Source: Bacillus albus (GTDB taxonomy: Bacteria; Bacillota; Bacilli; Bacillales; Bacillaceae_G). From it: 64,000 nucleotides of DNA. Location of the stretch: NCBI RefSeq assembly GCF_001884185.1, contig NZ_MAOE01000131.1, forward strand, positions 62,001 through 126,000, written 5' to 3'. Position 1 is the first letter of the stretch. The number at the start of each line of letters is the position of its first letter. A program made the position numbers and the translations under genes. This document shows, piece by piece, positions 8,078 to 17,883 of this stretch. The notes under the pieces were generated by a model. That model had not been told where the DNA came from and made no database searches. It worked only from the letters and a program-made list of their open reading frames with translations.

Positions 8078-9280
8078 ATGGGAGAGGCAATACTCGTAAA
8101 ACGAGAACCATTATGGACGAAAGAGTTTGTTGCTTTAATTCTAGCAAACTTATGTATGTTTTTAGGGTTTCAAATGTTAATTCCTACTTTACCTGTTTAT
8201 GTGAAAGAAATTGGCGGCACAAGTTCCAATATCGGATTAGTTGTCGGTATGTTTACCGTTGCAGCACTTTTTGTTAGACCACTAACGGGAAATGCCTTGC
8301 AAAAGTTTAGCAAAAAAATCATTTTAATGATCGGTACTGCTATTTGTTTACTCGCTATGGGTAGTTATCTTTTCGCTTCAACCGTCTTCCTATTACTTGC
8401 CGTTCGAATTTTACACGGAGCTGGTTTTGGTATTACAACGACTACATATGGAACTGTCGTTTCAGATTTAATTCCACAAGCTAGACGCGGTGAAGGCATG
8501 GGATATTTCGGTCTTTCTGGAACAATTGCAATGGCGCTCGGTCCGCTTATTGGACTTTGGCTTATGCAAACATATAACTTCACAATTCTTTTTTTATGTG
8601 CACTTTCCTGTACAGTAGTTTCATTAATATTAACAAAACTACTTCAAATCAAAAAATCGCCACAACCACCAAAACAAACATCTGGTACCTTCCTCGATGG
8701 ATTTATCGAGCGAAAAGCTTTACTTCCTTCATTATTAATATTATGTATTACATTAATGTACGGAGGAATCGGGAGCTTTATTACATTATTCGCTACCGAA
8801 GTCGGAATTACTGATATTAGCCTCTTCTTCTTATTTAATGCACTGGCAATCGCTGTCACTCGTCCGTTTTCTGGAAAGTTATACGATGCGAAAGGTCATA
8901 CATTCGTTATCATTCCAGGAGTTATTATTACGTTTGTCGGTATTATTTTATTGTCGTATACAACTACCATTCCGAGTTTAATTATTGCAGCAGCATGCTA
9001 CGGAAGTGGTTTTGGAGCGATCCAACCTGCACTGCAAGCATGGATGATTGACCGAGTAGCACCGCACCGACGAGGCGTCGCAACCGCTACATTCTTCTCC
9101 GCATTCGACCTTGGAATTGGTGCTGGCGCAATTATATTTGGATTCATTGCACATTTTACAAACTATGCAACTGTATATCGCTATTCTTCTCTACTCCTTA
9201 TTGCTTTCCTGTTCATTTACATCACAAGTGTAAGGAAACAAAAGCATGGAGATAAAAACAGAGAAAAAGCTGCTGGATAA
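8078..9280 (+). CDS. MFS transporter, drug/sugar efflux type
   Basis: 400 aa with twelve predicted membrane helices. The N-terminal half has GMFTVAALFVRPLTGN (loop 2-3 region) and the ILHGAGFGITTTTYGTVVSDLIP segment. The central hydrophilic loop is at about residues 190-210, and the C-terminal half has NALAIAVTRPFSGKLYDAKG, the second motif A. It resembles B. subtilis YwoG-type MFS exporters. The substrate is unknown. AGGGGATG precedes the ATG; the gene has its own promoter and terminator. Confidence 0.85.
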   Translation: MGEAILVKREPLWTKEFVALILANLCMFLGFQMLIPTLPVYVKEIGGTSSNIGLVVGMFTVAALFVRPLTGNALQKFSKKIILMIGTAICLLAMGSYLFASTVFLLLAVRILHGAGFGITTTTYGTVVSDLIPQARRGEGMGYFGLSGTIAMALGPLIGLWLMQTYNFTILFLCALSCTVVSLILTKLLQIKKSPQPPKQTSGTFLDGFIERKALLPSLLILCITLMYGGIGSFITLFATEVGITDISLFFLFNALAIAVTRPFSGKLYDAKGHTFVIIPGVIITFVGIILLSYTTTIPSLIIAAACYGSGFGAIQPALQAWMIDRVAPHRRGVATATFFSAFDLGIGAGAIIFGFIAHFTNYATVYRYSSLLLIAFLFIYITSVRKQKHGDKNREKAAG

Positions 9281-9298
9281 TTTCAGCGGCTTTTTTAT
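9264..9298 (+). terminator. Terminator of the MFS gene
   Basis: AAAAGCTGCTG pairs with CAGCGGCTTTT (one wobble) followed by T6. The stem overlaps the last codons. Confidence 0.88.
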
Positions 9299-9496
9299 CG
9301 TATTTTTGATGTTATAAAACTACATGCATTTCCCTACATATTTTTTTAACTTTCATCAAAAAATATACGATGAACTCTCAGACGCTTCCCTTGATATTTA
9401 ACTGAAAAATACTATTCTAAAAAGTGTGATTTCTTTACAAAATTAAGATTTATATAAGCTGAAAACCAATAAAATACAGCTGTTTCTTTAAGTAAT

Positions 9497-9532
9497 TGTA
9501 AACTTTTTATCTCTTTGTAAAGTTAGTGTAAA
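9497..9532. promoter_or_regulatory. Possible PhoP box before the Na/Pi cotransporter
   Basis: TGTAAA occurs at 9497, 9516 and 9527. The last two have the 11-bp period of Bacillus PhoP direct repeats (TTTACA on the other strand), and a further TTTACA lies at 9549 on the plus strand. The 331-bp gap 9281-9611 holds nothing else clear apart from the upstream terminator. Phosphate control of a Pi transporter would make sense, but the motif is short in AT-rich DNA. Confidence 0.35.
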
Positions 9533-9611
9533 TTTTACTAACAAACCGTTTACAGTGCCTCAAGGTTCAGTTAATAATTACATCGTACATGAAATTTAAG
9601 GAGTGGAATGC

Positions 9612-11267
9612 GTGGAATATAATGTTCAAGAAATGATCTTCCAATTCATTGGTGGATTAGGTATTTTCTTATTCGGGATTAAATACATGGGCGATGGACT
9701 GCAACAAGCTGCTGGAGATCGTCTTCGCGATATTTTAGATCGCTTTACAACAAACCCACTTATGGGTGTACTAGCAGGTATGTTAGTTACTGTATTAATC
9801 CAATCAAGTTCAGGAACAACCGCTTTAACAGTCGGACTTGTAAGTGCCGGATTTATGACATTAAGACAAGCAATCGGTGTTATTATGGGTGCGAACATCG
9901 GAACGACAGTTACTGCATTTATTATCGGAATTAAAATCGGAGAATACGCTCTCCCAGTTATGGCAGTTGGAGCGATTTTACTATTCTTCTTTAAAAATAA
10001 AAAAGTACATTCTGTAGGTCAAGTTGTATTCGGTTTTGGTATGTTATTCTTCGGTTTAGAATTAATGAGCGCAGGTATGAAACCTCTTCGTTCTTTAGAG
10101 TCATTCCAAGAGTTAATGATTAGCATGAGTGACAATCCAATTTTAGGAATTATTGTCGGTACAGTGTTCACTTTAATTGTACAAAGCTCAAGCGCAACAA
10201 TCGGTATTTTACAAGAACTATTCGGTCAAGGTGCAATCGATTTACAAGCTTCTCTTCCTGTATTGTTCGGTGATAACATCGGTACAACAATTACAGCAGT
10301 ATTAGCAGCAATCGGTACTTCAATTGCAGCAAGACGTGCAGCATTAGTTCACGTTATCTTTAATATTATCGGTACCATTATCTTTACAATTTTATTAGTA
10401 CCATTTACAAGTTTAATCCAGTATTTCCAAACGTCATTAAACTTAAATCCAGAAATGACAATTGCATTTGCACATGGAACATTTAACGTAACAAATACAA
10501 TCATTCAGTTCCCATTTATTGCAGTATTAGCATGGATCGTAACAAAAATCATTCGTGGTGAAGATTCATCTATTAACTTCAAACCGCAACATTTAAATCC
10601 AATCTTTATTGAGCAATCTCCAGCTATCGCTTTAACTGAAGCTCAAAAAGAGGTTGTGCGTATGGCTGAATTTTCATTACACGGCTTAAAAGAAGCGAAT
10701 CAATATTTAAATACACAAGATAAAAAGCATGAAAACATGGCTACTCAATTAGAAGGAGCTATTAACAATTTAGATAAAAAAATTACCGAGTATTTAGTTT
10801 TACTATCAGAAAAACCACTTTCACCAACAGACTCTGAAAAGCATTCAGTTCTAGCAGGTGTAGTCGGAGATATTGAACGTGTCGGTGATCATGTAGAAAA
10901 CCTTGTAGAACTTGTAGATTTCCAAATTTCAAACCGTGTTTCACTATCAGACGAAGCACTAGCTGAATTAAATGAAATGCTTGAGTTAACAATTTCAACA
11001 TTACAAGATGCAATCAATGCTTTAACTAACTTCGACACTGAACTAGCTCAAACGGTTATTGCAAAAGAACGTAAAATTGACCAAATGGAACGTGTTCTTC
11101 GTAAACGTCACGTATTACGTCTGAACGAACGTAGCTGTTCAGGTGATGCAAGCATCATCTTCGTTGATATGGTAAGTAACTTAGAGCGTATCGGTGATCA
11201 CGCTGTAAATATTGCTGATGGTGTTTTAGGTGAACAAGGTAAAGTCAATTTAAAACAATCATTATAA
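9612..11267 (+). CDS. Na+/phosphate cotransporter with PhoU-like C-terminal domain
   Basis: 551 aa. The first 310 residues form the duplicated Na/Pi-cotransporter (NptA, PF02690) membrane domain: the paired QSSSGTTALTVG and QSSSATIGI motifs and the GANIGTTVT and GDNIGTTIT repeats are the substrate-binding signatures. Residues about 340-545 form a PhoU-like helical bundle (VVGDIERVGDHVENL and MVSNLERIGDHAVNIADG carry the E/D-rich metal motifs). The GTG at 9612 is chosen because AAGGAG at 9598-9603 is correctly spaced; a GTG at 9603 lies inside that site. Expected role: low-affinity sodium-driven phosphate uptake or export. Confidence 0.93.
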   Translation: MEYNVQEMIFQFIGGLGIFLFGIKYMGDGLQQAAGDRLRDILDRFTTNPLMGVLAGMLVTVLIQSSSGTTALTVGLVSAGFMTLRQAIGVIMGANIGTTVTAFIIGIKIGEYALPVMAVGAILLFFFKNKKVHSVGQVVFGFGMLFFGLELMSAGMKPLRSLESFQELMISMSDNPILGIIVGTVFTLIVQSSSATIGILQELFGQGAIDLQASLPVLFGDNIGTTITAVLAAIGTSIAARRAALVHVIFNIIGTIIFTILLVPFTSLIQYFQTSLNLNPEMTIAFAHGTFNVTNTIIQFPFIAVLAWIVTKIIRGEDSSINFKPQHLNPIFIEQSPAIALTEAQKEVVRMAEFSLHGLKEANQYLNTQDKKHENMATQLEGAINNLDKKITEYLVLLSEKPLSPTDSEKHSVLAGVVGDIERVGDHVENLVELVDFQISNRVSLSDEALAELNEMLELTISTLQDAINALTNFDTELAQTVIAKERKIDQMERVLRKRHVLRLNERSCSGDASIIFVDMVSNLERIGDHAVNIADGVLGEQGKVNLKQSL

Positions 11268-11271
11268 TAAG

Positions 11272-11303
11272 AAAGAGACGCTAATGTAAGCGTCTCTTTT
11301 CTT
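11272..11303. terminator. Bidirectional terminator between nptA-like and acuI-like genes
   Basis: AGAGACGCT pairs with AGCGTCTCT around six bases, with T4CTT on the plus side and A/T tract on the minus side. It serves both convergent genes. Confidence 0.88.
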
Positions 11304-12300
11304 ATTTCATATTTACAACAGTTCTTCCCTTTAACTTTCCTTGCAATATAAGTGTAAACTTCTCATCTAACTCTTCTAATGTACATTCTTCTGTATAAGA
11401 TAGTACCTCATTATTTTTCCATTCACTTGCTAAGAGCGTCCACACATCTCTTCTCACATCCACTGGGCATTGCACAGAATCTATCCCTAAAAGGCTTATG
11501 CCTCGCAAAATAAACGGATATACCGTTGTTTGTAATTCCTGACCTGCTACATTACCACATGTCGTTACACAACCACCATACTTTACTATTTTTAAAGCTG
11601 TTTCTAATATACTGCCGCCTACAGTATCGATAACCCCGGCGTATATCCCTTTTAGTATCGGTCTTCCTGATTCATCATTCAATTCCGCGCGATGAATCAC
11701 TTTTTTCGCTCCTAGACGTAGTAGCATCTCTTCCTCTTCCATTTTCCCTGTCGCTCCTACTACGTTAAATCCTAACTTACTTAAAATACTAACAGCTACA
11801 CTCCCTACGCCGCCTGTAGCACCCGTTACTAAAACATCTCCCATACTAGGCGTGATACCTGCTCTCATAAGCTTATATACCGATAAAGCAGCTGTAAAAC
11901 CTGCTGTCCCGTACATCATGCTTTCCTTTAATGACATTCCCTCTGGTAAAGGGACAATCCAAGATGCTGGCACGCGAATATATTCTCCGAAACCACCAGA
12001 AGTATTCATCCCTAAATCATATCCCGTTACAATGACTTGATCTCCTACCTTAATAGTAGTATCTTCACTACTCACAACTTCCCCTGCTGCATCAATGCCT
12101 GGCGTATGAGGATATGTTCTCGTAACACCTTTATTACCAGTAGCTGAAAGCGCATCTTTATAATTTAATGAAGAATAATGAACCTGTATTAAGATGCCCC
12201 CCTCAGGCAAACTACTTACTTCTCTCTCGACAACGTTTCTTACAAACTGCTTACTTTCTATTTCGTTCACAACGATTGCTCGGAATGATGTATGATTCAT
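11302..12300 (-). CDS. Acrylyl-CoA reductase family quinone oxidoreductase (AcuI/YhdH)
   Basis: 332 aa zinc-free MDR. Signatures: N-terminal GroES-like part with VHYSSLNYKDALSATGNKGV and PHTPGIDAAGEV, then the NADPH-binding VLVTGATGGVGSVAVSIL at about residues 150-167. The family reduces acryloyl-CoA or small enones with NADPH. The ATG at 12300 follows AAAGGAGAGG; a longer frame to 12390 has no site and would add 30 unconserved residues. It is monocistronic and convergent with the phosphate transporter. Confidence 0.9.
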   Translation of the reverse strand: MNHTSFRAIVVNEIESKQFVRNVVEREVSSLPEGGILIQVHYSSLNYKDALSATGNKGVTRTYPHTPGIDAAGEVVSSEDTTIKVGDQVIVTGYDLGMNTSGGFGEYIRVPASWIVPLPEGMSLKESMMYGTAGFTAALSVYKLMRAGITPSMGDVLVTGATGGVGSVAVSILSKLGFNVVGATGKMEEEEMLLRLGAKKVIHRAELNDESGRPILKGIYAGVIDTVGGSILETALKIVKYGGCVTTCGNVAGQELQTTVYPFILRGISLLGIDSVQCPVDVRRDVWTLLASEWKNNEVLSYTEECTLEELDEKFTLILQGKLKGRTVVNMK

Positions 12301-12614
12301 TATGTCCTCTCCTTTATCCGTCAAATTCTTCTTTATTATATAGAAGAAACTAGTAAACCTACTGATTTCTTCTTGGCTATATTTCAACAAATCTTACTTC
12401 TCTATTACTTTCTCATAATACATATTTTCATTTCTACTAAAACAACTTATACTTATTCTACATCTCAAAAATAAAATATAGAAAATCTGACTTTTTATAA
12501 ATAAATTGAATTTTTACGAAATGTAAATGATTTGTAATGTTTTTTTTCGCTAAATTTCATTATAATAAGTGGATATGAGTGTCGTATTTCAATCCAAATG
12601 AAGGAGTACAAGAA

Positions 12615-13817
12615 ATGGAGCAAAACCCATCTTTGCAAGAAAATACACGCAGTAAACCGAAAAAAAGTAAGAAAAAAACAAAAATTATTATAAGCGTTAT
12701 ACTATTCTTTTTAATAGTAGGTGGCGGTTATACTTGGTTTTTAGTAAATAAAGCATCTTCTGCTGTTCGAAATGCCGCACATGATTTAGCGCGCGGTGAT
12801 AAATCTGATTTACGTGATAAAGCTGTAAAACCTATTACAAACAATGTCTCTGTTTTAATAATGGGTGTTGATGAAAGTGATGTCCGGGGGAAAGAATATG
12901 GTGGCGCTATAAGAACAGATGCGCTTTTACTTGCAACTTTTAATAAAGATAGCAAAACTGTTAAACTATTAAGTATCCCACGTGACACATATACTTATAT
13001 TCCAATAGAAAAGAAAAAAGATAAAATTACACACGCTCATGCATTCGGTTCTGCTAAAAACGGAAAAAATGGTGGACCACAAGCAAGCATTGATGCAGTT
13101 GAAAAATTAATGAATGTTCCTGTCGATTATTTTGTGAAATTTAACTTTAAATCATTTATAAAAATCGTCGATGACTTGGGCGGTGTTGAAGTTGATGTAC
13201 CAGTTGAATTTACTGAGCAAGATAGCAATGATAATGCAGAGGCAATTCACCTAGAAAAAGGTGTTCAAAAGTTAAATGGCGAAGAAGCTCTTGCTCTTGC
13301 TAGAACAAGACACATCGATAGTGATGCAATGCGTGGACAACGTCAACAGCTCGTTATTGAAGCAATTTTACACAAACTAACAAGCGTTGGCTCTGTAACA
13401 AAAGTTGGTAACATCATTGATGATATTAACGGGCAATTCGTTACAAACTTAACATTTGATGATATGCTTTCATTCTATAAGTACGGATCGGATTCAGAAA
13501 TCGAGAAATTACAAATTCAAGGTGACGACTGCTATATGGAAAAAGGTGACGATACATGTAGCAAATCCGCTGGTGGCGGCCGAACGTATTACTACAATCC
13601 AGATAAAAAAGAATTAGCAAAAGTTACAAACGATCTTCGTGCTCATCTCGGATTACCTGCATATACAAAAACAGACTCTGATTCGAAGAAAACAAATACA
13701 GAGAAAACAAAAGAATCTAAATCTGAAAATTCAAGTGAACGAGAATCAAGTAACAATGAAGTAAAAAATAAAAATAGCAATGAAGACACAGAAACATCGT
13801 CTAACGACAATGAATAA
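12615..13817 (+). CDS. LytR-CpsA-Psr (LCP) family wall-polymer ligase
   Basis: 400 aa. A basic cytoplasmic N-terminus and one membrane helix (about residues 27-47) precede the extracellular LCP domain: NVSVLIMGVDE, RTDALLLATFN, LLSIPRDTYT, VDYFVKFNF, LARTRHIDSD and RGQRQQLV carry the arginines and aspartates that bind polyprenyl pyrophosphate. The last 50 residues are a disordered Ser/Lys/Glu tail. LCP enzymes attach teichoic acids or secondary wall polymers to peptidoglycan. The start at ATG 12615 has AAGGAG eight bases ahead. The B. cereus group has several LCP genes and which one this is cannot be fixed here. Confidence 0.92.
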   Translation: MEQNPSLQENTRSKPKKSKKKTKIIISVILFFLIVGGGYTWFLVNKASSAVRNAAHDLARGDKSDLRDKAVKPITNNVSVLIMGVDESDVRGKEYGGAIRTDALLLATFNKDSKTVKLLSIPRDTYTYIPIEKKKDKITHAHAFGSAKNGKNGGPQASIDAVEKLMNVPVDYFVKFNFKSFIKIVDDLGGVEVDVPVEFTEQDSNDNAEAIHLEKGVQKLNGEEALALARTRHIDSDAMRGQRQQLVIEAILHKLTSVGSVTKVGNIIDDINGQFVTNLTFDDMLSFYKYGSDSEIEKLQIQGDDCYMEKGDDTCSKSAGGGRTYYYNPDKKELAKVTNDLRAHLGLPAYTKTDSDSKKTNTEKTKESKSENSSERESSNNEVKNKNSNEDTETSSNDNE

Positions 13818-13819
13818 AA

Positions 13820-13862
13820 AAGAAGCAGTTCTCTATGGAGGTAGAGTACTGCTTCTTTTTAT
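13820..13862 (+). terminator. Terminator of the LCP gene
   Basis: AGAAGCAGT pairs with ACTGCTTCT around a 17-base loop, followed by T5. Confidence 0.88.
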
Positions 13863-13965
13863 TTATCCGAAAATAAAAATCAGAACTTTCTAACTATCTT
13901 TTTTAATATTTTTAAATTATAATAAATAGTAGCAATCTATTCCAATTATCAGGGGGCTCATACAT

Positions 13966-14406
13966 ATGAAAGCTGCAGTAAAACATAACATCTCAGATTT
14001 TAAAGACTACTTAAAATCAAACGATATATACATGGAAGAAAATATAGATGAAAATGATGGTTCTGTTCACTTTTCAGTAGGATTAGAAACAGAAGCTGGC
14101 GCAAAAATTCAACTTATCGCTGCTTTCCAAAACGAACATCCCACTGTAGATATATACTGCTTCAATGTTGCTCACGTACCGGATGCAACAGCAACAAATG
14201 ACATTTTGCATGTTATCAATGAATTAAACACATCTTATCGATTTGCAAAATTCACATTAAACAAGCAAAATGCAATTGATATTTCAGCATCACTTGCATT
14301 CTCAGAACCAAACTTTAATCCAGCACTTGTATTTGAACATACTAGAATGCTATATAAATTAGCAAATGACGAATATAAAAACTTAATGAAAGTTATTTGG
14401 GCATAA
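13966..14406 (+). CDS. YbjN-like domain protein
   Basis: 146 aa soluble protein with alternating strands and helices: an opening helix SDFKDYLKSNDI, a VHFSVGLET strand, IQLIAAFQNEHPTVDIYCFNVAHV, a helix TNDILHVINELNTSYRFAKFTL, and a C-terminal helix. This matches the YbjN/type III chaperone-like fold in pattern. No catalytic motif is seen. The gene stands alone with an AGGGGG site before the ATG and a terminator after it. Function unknown. Confidence 0.7.
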   Translation: MKAAVKHNISDFKDYLKSNDIYMEENIDENDGSVHFSVGLETEAGAKIQLIAAFQNEHPTVDIYCFNVAHVPDATATNDILHVINELNTSYRFAKFTLNKQNAIDISASLAFSEPNFNPALVFEHTRMLYKLANDEYKNLMKVIWA

Positions 14407-14409
14407 GTA

Positions 14410-14442
14410 AAAGGATGGGCTGCAAGCAGCACCATCCTTTTA
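14410..14442. terminator. Bidirectional terminator, ybjN-like / tauE-like
   Basis: AAAGGATGG pairs with CCATCCTTT; the inner CTGC/GCAG extends the stem. T4 on the plus side and an A tract on the other side serve both convergent genes. Confidence 0.85.
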
Positions 14443-15204
14443 TTTCGATAACATATCAATCCACATCTTAACAGCAGTTCCTACAATCAAAATCGATAAC
14501 ATATATTGCAGTGCTTTTTGATTGATCCTCTTCCCAATTCGCGCTCCAAGCGGCGCAGCAATGATACTTGCAACCGCAATAATAAGAGCTGGAATTACAA
14601 CTACTTGCCCAGTTATCACTTTTCCAGTCGTAATCCCTACTGAGGAAATAAATGTAATTGCGATAGATGTTGCTATTGTTGTGCGTATCGGCAATTTTAA
14701 AATAACTAGCATAATCGGAACTAATAGGAAAGAACCTCCAGCTCCTATAATGCCTGATGCTCCGCCTACAATAAATGCTAACAAACTTGCTAACCATTTA
14801 TTATATTTCACTTCATCACCATTATTTCGTTTCGGTACGAACATCATAATAGCAGCTATTGTTGCTAACGCTGCATAAACAACATTGACCGTATGTTCCG
14901 CTAATACGTTAGCACCAAAACTCCCTATGAAGCTTCCTATTAATATACTAGCTCCCATATATACAACTAGCGTTTTATCCATATCATTACTTTTCCGATA
15001 GGCCCATGCCCCTGCAAAAGTTGCAAAGAATACTTGCACCGCTGTAATACCACTCACTTCATGTGACGTATAGCCAGTAAATCCTAGCAATACCGGAATG
15101 TATAAGATCATCGGATAATTAATAATCGCACCGCCAATTCCAACCATTCCTGATATAAACGATCCGATAAACCCAATTATAAAAAGTAATACGACTAAGT
15201 TCAC
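14440..15204 (-). CDS. TauE/SafE (TSUP) family sulfur-anion exporter
   Basis: 254 aa membrane protein with about eight helices. Two related halves carry the family glycine motifs [19 protein letters not shown] and [24 protein letters not shown] proteins move sulfite, thiosulfate or organosulfonates. It is the last gene of the sulfur cluster; S. aureus pairs a tauE with cstR, which supports export of sulfite or thiosulfate formed by the upstream enzymes. The start is GTG with GGGGGATATAAG ahead. Confidence 0.88.
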   Translation of the reverse strand: MNLVVLLFIIGFIGSFISGMVGIGGAIINYPMILYIPVLLGFTGYTSHEVSGITAVQVFFATFAGAWAYRKSNDMDKTLVVYMGASILIGSFIGSFGANVLAEHTVNVVYAALATIAAIMMFVPKRNNGDEVKYNKWLASLLAFIVGGASGIIGAGGSFLLVPIMLVILKLPIRTTIATSIAITFISSVGITTGKVITGQVVVIPALIIAVASIIAAPLGARIGKRINQKALQYMLSILIVGTAVKMWIDMLSK

Positions 15205-15237
15205 CTTATATCCCCCGCCTTCTAAAAAGAAGGTGAT

Positions 15238-15717
15238 TTAAATGAATAAGTTCACATTCCCATCTGAAGCATCTGCTAAATATGCTCCGACTCCTGCAAA
15301 CTCTACCCCTTCCATAATCTCTTCCTCTTTTAACCCTAATAAATCTACTGTCATTTGACAAGCGACAAGTTTAATCCCCTGTTCTTTCGCCAAATCTATT
15401 AAATCTGGCAAAGGCATCGCATTATGTTTTTTCATAATACCTTTAATCATCTTTGGTCCCATACCAGCAAAATTCATTTTTGATAATCCCATCTTATCCG
15501 CACCACGCGGCATCATCTTTCCAAATACTTTTTCGATGAAAGTTTTCTTTACCTTCACATGCTCATCTTTCCTTAAAGCATTTAAGCCCCAAAAAGTATG
15601 AAAAATAGTTACCTCTTGATCGTATGCCGCTGCACCATTTGCAATAATATAAGCAGCCATCGCTTTATCATAATCTCCGCTAAATAAAACGATTGTTGTT
15701 TTCTTCTGTTGTTCCAT
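15238..15717 (-). CDS. DsrE/DsrF/DrsH-like sulfur-relay protein
   Basis: 159 aa cytoplasmic protein of the DsrE superfamily (YrkE-like): TTIVLFSGDYDKAMAAYIIANGAAAYDQEVTIF in two adjoining segments is the opening Rossmann-like unit, and VACQMTVDLLGL carries the conserved cysteine (about residue 120). Such proteins accept and pass persulfide. It has its own CstR-like operator 17 bp upstream of its start, and GGAGGGAG before the ATG. Confidence 0.87.
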   Translation of the reverse strand: MEQQKKTTIVLFSGDYDKAMAAYIIANGAAAYDQEVTIFHTFWGLNALRKDEHVKVKKTFIEKVFGKMMPRGADKMGLSKMNFAGMGPKMIKGIMKKHNAMPLPDLIDLAKEQGIKLVACQMTVDLLGLKEEEIMEGVEFAGVGAYLADASDGNVNLFI

Positions 15718-15733
15718 ATTGTTCTCCCTCCAA

Positions 15734-15749
15734 TTACCTATAGGGGTAT
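15734..15749. promoter_or_regulatory. CstR-like operator 1, before the DsrE-like gene
   Basis: TTACCTATAGGGGTAT, a 16-bp near-palindrome of the form ATACC-N4-GGGTAT. It lies in the 72-bp gap upstream of the DsrE-like start, downstream of a TTGAGC/TAAAAT promoter-like pair with a short spacer, so the last two genes may have an extra regulated promoter. Confidence 0.65.
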
Positions 15750-15789
15750 TTTATTATTTATAAAAAGGCTCAAATCATTTATCCCTGTA

Positions 15790-16086
15790 CTATAAGACTT
15801 TACCTTCCCACGCTAACATACCACCTACCATATTGATCGCTTGAAAACCGTAGCTCTCTAAAAACTGAACTGCTCTTGCACTTCTTCCGCCAGAGCGACA
15901 AACGATAATATACTCCTTCTTTTTATCCAACTCATGCATACGAAACTCTAATAGTCCTAATGGAATGTTACATGCTTCTGGAATTTTCCCCTCGGCCACT
16001 TCTTCTACTTCACGTACGTCTACAATATTTACTTCTTCTTTACGTAACAATTTTTCTGCTAATTCTTTTACTGTCATTTCTTTCAT
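15790..16086 (-). CDS. Single-domain rhodanese (sulfurtransferase)
   Basis: 98 aa, one rhodanese domain: VNIVDVREVEEVAEGKIP, then active-site loop CRSGGRS with the persulfide-carrying cysteine, then MVGGMLAWEG. The six-residue loop shape is that of GlpE/PspE-type sulfurtransferases. The ATG at 16086 is chosen because GGAGGG lies ahead; an upstream GTG falls inside that site. It follows the membrane rhodanese gene with a gap of about 14 bp. Confidence 0.9.
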   Translation of the reverse strand: MKEMTVKELAEKLLRKEEVNIVDVREVEEVAEGKIPEACNIPLGLLEFRMHELDKKKEYIIVCRSGGRSARAVQFLESYGFQAINMVGGMLAWEGKVL

Positions 16087-16100
16087 TTTAAATTCCCTCC

Positions 16101-16460
16101 TCACAAACCATTCATACCGCCTGAAACATTGATAACGTGCTGAAACCCTAATTTCTTTAATACTTTTGCTGCTTGCTTACTTCTCATCCCGCTCTGACAA
16201 ATAACGATTACTTCTTTATTTTTATCTAACTGATTTGCTTTACTAGATAACTCATTTAACGGGATATTTTGAAATCCTTTCATATGATTTCCTCTATATT
16301 CACCTACTGTGCGAACATCGATAAATTGTTTTCCCTTTTTTCCTGCTATACGCTTTAATTCTTTCCCACTTATATTTTGAACACCTTTCACCGGTAAAAA
16401 ACGTGAAATAACAAACGCTGCAGCTAGTACAATGAAAAGCGTACTTAATATTGTATTCAT
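16101..16460 (-). CDS. Membrane-anchored rhodanese
   Basis: 119 aa. An N-terminal hydrophobic helix (residues 2-22, NTILSTLFIVLAAAFVISR) is followed by one rhodanese domain: QFIDVRTVGEYRGNHMKGF, loop CQSGMRS with the active cysteine, VINVSGGMNG. It probably sits at the inner face of the membrane and handles sulfane sulfur near the exporter. GAGAGG precedes the ATG. Confidence 0.9.
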   Translation of the reverse strand: MNTILSTLFIVLAAAFVISRFLPVKGVQNISGKELKRIAGKKGKQFIDVRTVGEYRGNHMKGFQNIPLNELSSKANQLDKNKEVIVICQSGMRSKQAAKVLKKLGFQHVINVSGGMNGL

Positions 16461-16490
16461 ATAACCAACCTCTCTACATTTATAAACATG

Positions 16491-16718
16491 CTACGCCTTC
16501 TTAATCCAGAATTTCAGCACATCAGCTTCTTCTTCATGCTTTACGATGTCATGACCACCTTTATTTGCCCACGCTGGAATATCCTTAACTGATCCTTTAT
16601 CCGTTACATGTACTTCTAACACTTCTCCAGTTTGCAAAGTATCCATCGCTTTCTTCGTTCTTACAATCGGCATTGGACATGCTAAACCTTTCGCATCTAA
16701 TACTTGTTTTACATTCAT
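16491..16718 (-). CDS. TusA/SirA-family sulfur carrier
   Basis: 75 aa, starting MNVKQVLDAKGLACPMPIV. The CPMP motif holds the persulfide-forming cysteine, and KDIPAWANKGGHDIV is the second conserved block. TusA proteins relay sulfur from rhodaneses. The second of two adjacent ATGs (16718) is best spaced from GGAGGA. The same fold recurs as the N-terminal domain of the gene at 17918-18478. Confidence 0.92.
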   Translation of the reverse strand: MNVKQVLDAKGLACPMPIVRTKKAMDTLQTGEVLEVHVTDKGSVKDIPAWANKGGHDIVKHEEEADVLKFWIKKA

Positions 16719-16748
16719 CATCTATTCCTCCATTTTTTATTTATTTTA

Positions 16749-17879
16749 TTATTCATGAACTGCACAACGATTTGGACCAATCTCCATTTCACGCTCTTCA
16801 TCTACACTTGGATGAATTTTACCCATATTCGTTTGACGAATTTCTTCATATGCATTTGGCTGAGGTGGTAAGTTTTCTGTTACAGTTTTACGAAACTCTC
16901 CCTCATCCTCAATATTTAACCCTGCATTATACGCAAACAAATCTTTTAATTTTGCGCTAACAATACCACTTTCGTCCATTTCACTTATTTTTGAATAATG
17001 AGCCGGTAACACAACTAAGTTTTGAGATAGTTCTTTATATCGTCTATACAAAGTAGTACGTAAATCACTTACCCAATCTTCAGCTTTCCCTGCAAGGTCT
17101 GGACGCCCAATTGAATCTACAAATAAAATATCGCCTGATAATAAATAGGAATCATCTACAATAAATGACGTACTTCCAATCGTATGCCCCGGTGAATATA
17201 ATGCGTCAATTTCAATTTTAGTACCCCCCACCGTAATAACAGATCCTTCAACAAGTGGTTTATATGAGAACACAACTTCCTCCGCATCCTTTGGCGGCAA
17301 CCAATACGTACCACCTACTTTTTCCGCTAACTTACGTCCGCCAGAAATATGGTCTGCATGTAAATGTGTATCCATTACATTCATAATCGTAACGCCATGC
17401 TCTTTCGCAAACTCTTCGTACGCTTCAACTGTTCTTACTGCATCAATAACTGCTGCTTCACCGTTTGAAATCACCATATATGATAAGCAACCTTTTCCAA
17501 GGCGGTTAAACTGATACATACTTCCGCCATCTTTTAAATCTCCCACTTTTATAGGCTTTACATATTCACTCCAAGCCTTCATACCACCAGATAAATAATA
17601 AATATTTTCTAATCCAGCCTCTGTTAACTGCTCTGCCACAAATATAGAAGACCCTTCTTTTGCACATACTACTAAAACATCTTTATCCTTAGGTAATTCA
17701 CTTACAATATGATTTACACCATCTAACAAATCAAAATAAGGTTTATTAATAGAAGAAACTTGTTTCCCTTCAATTTTCCAATCTTCATAATCCTTCTCAT
17801 TACGAACATCTAAAATAAACAACTCTCCGAATAAAACTTTCTCTGCAACATCTTTCGCTTGTAATGGTTTAACACTCAT
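16749..17879 (-). CDS. Rhodanese/metallo-beta-lactamase fusion, persulfide dioxygenase-like (YrkH/CstB-like)
   Basis: 376 aa. Residues about 10-105 form a rhodanese domain with loop CAKEGS. Residues about 115-376 form an ETHE1-type metallo-hydrolase with THLHADH (iron ligands), [23 protein letters not shown] and LPAHYSK. In S. aureus, CstB oxidises low-molecular-weight persulfides to thiosulfate using the same two folds in another order; this arrangement is like B. subtilis YrkH. It is the main oxidising enzyme of the cluster. Its ribosome site GGGGG overlaps a CstR-like operator. Confidence 0.9.
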   Translation of the reverse strand: MSVKPLQAKDVAEKVLFGELFILDVRNEKDYEDWKIEGKQVSSINKPYFDLLDGVNHIVSELPKDKDVLVVCAKEGSSIFVAEQLTEAGLENIYYLSGGMKAWSEYVKPIKVGDLKDGGSMYQFNRLGKGCLSYMVISNGEAAVIDAVRTVEAYEEFAKEHGVTIMNVMDTHLHADHISGGRKLAEKVGGTYWLPPKDAEEVVFSYKPLVEGSVITVGGTKIEIDALYSPGHTIGSTSFIVDDSYLLSGDILFVDSIGRPDLAGKAEDWVSDLRTTLYRRYKELSQNLVVLPAHYSKISEMDESGIVSAKLKDLFAYNAGLNIEDEGEFRKTVTENLPPQPNAYEEIRQTNMGKIHPSVDEEREMEIGPNRCAVHE

Positions 17880-17883
17880 CTTT

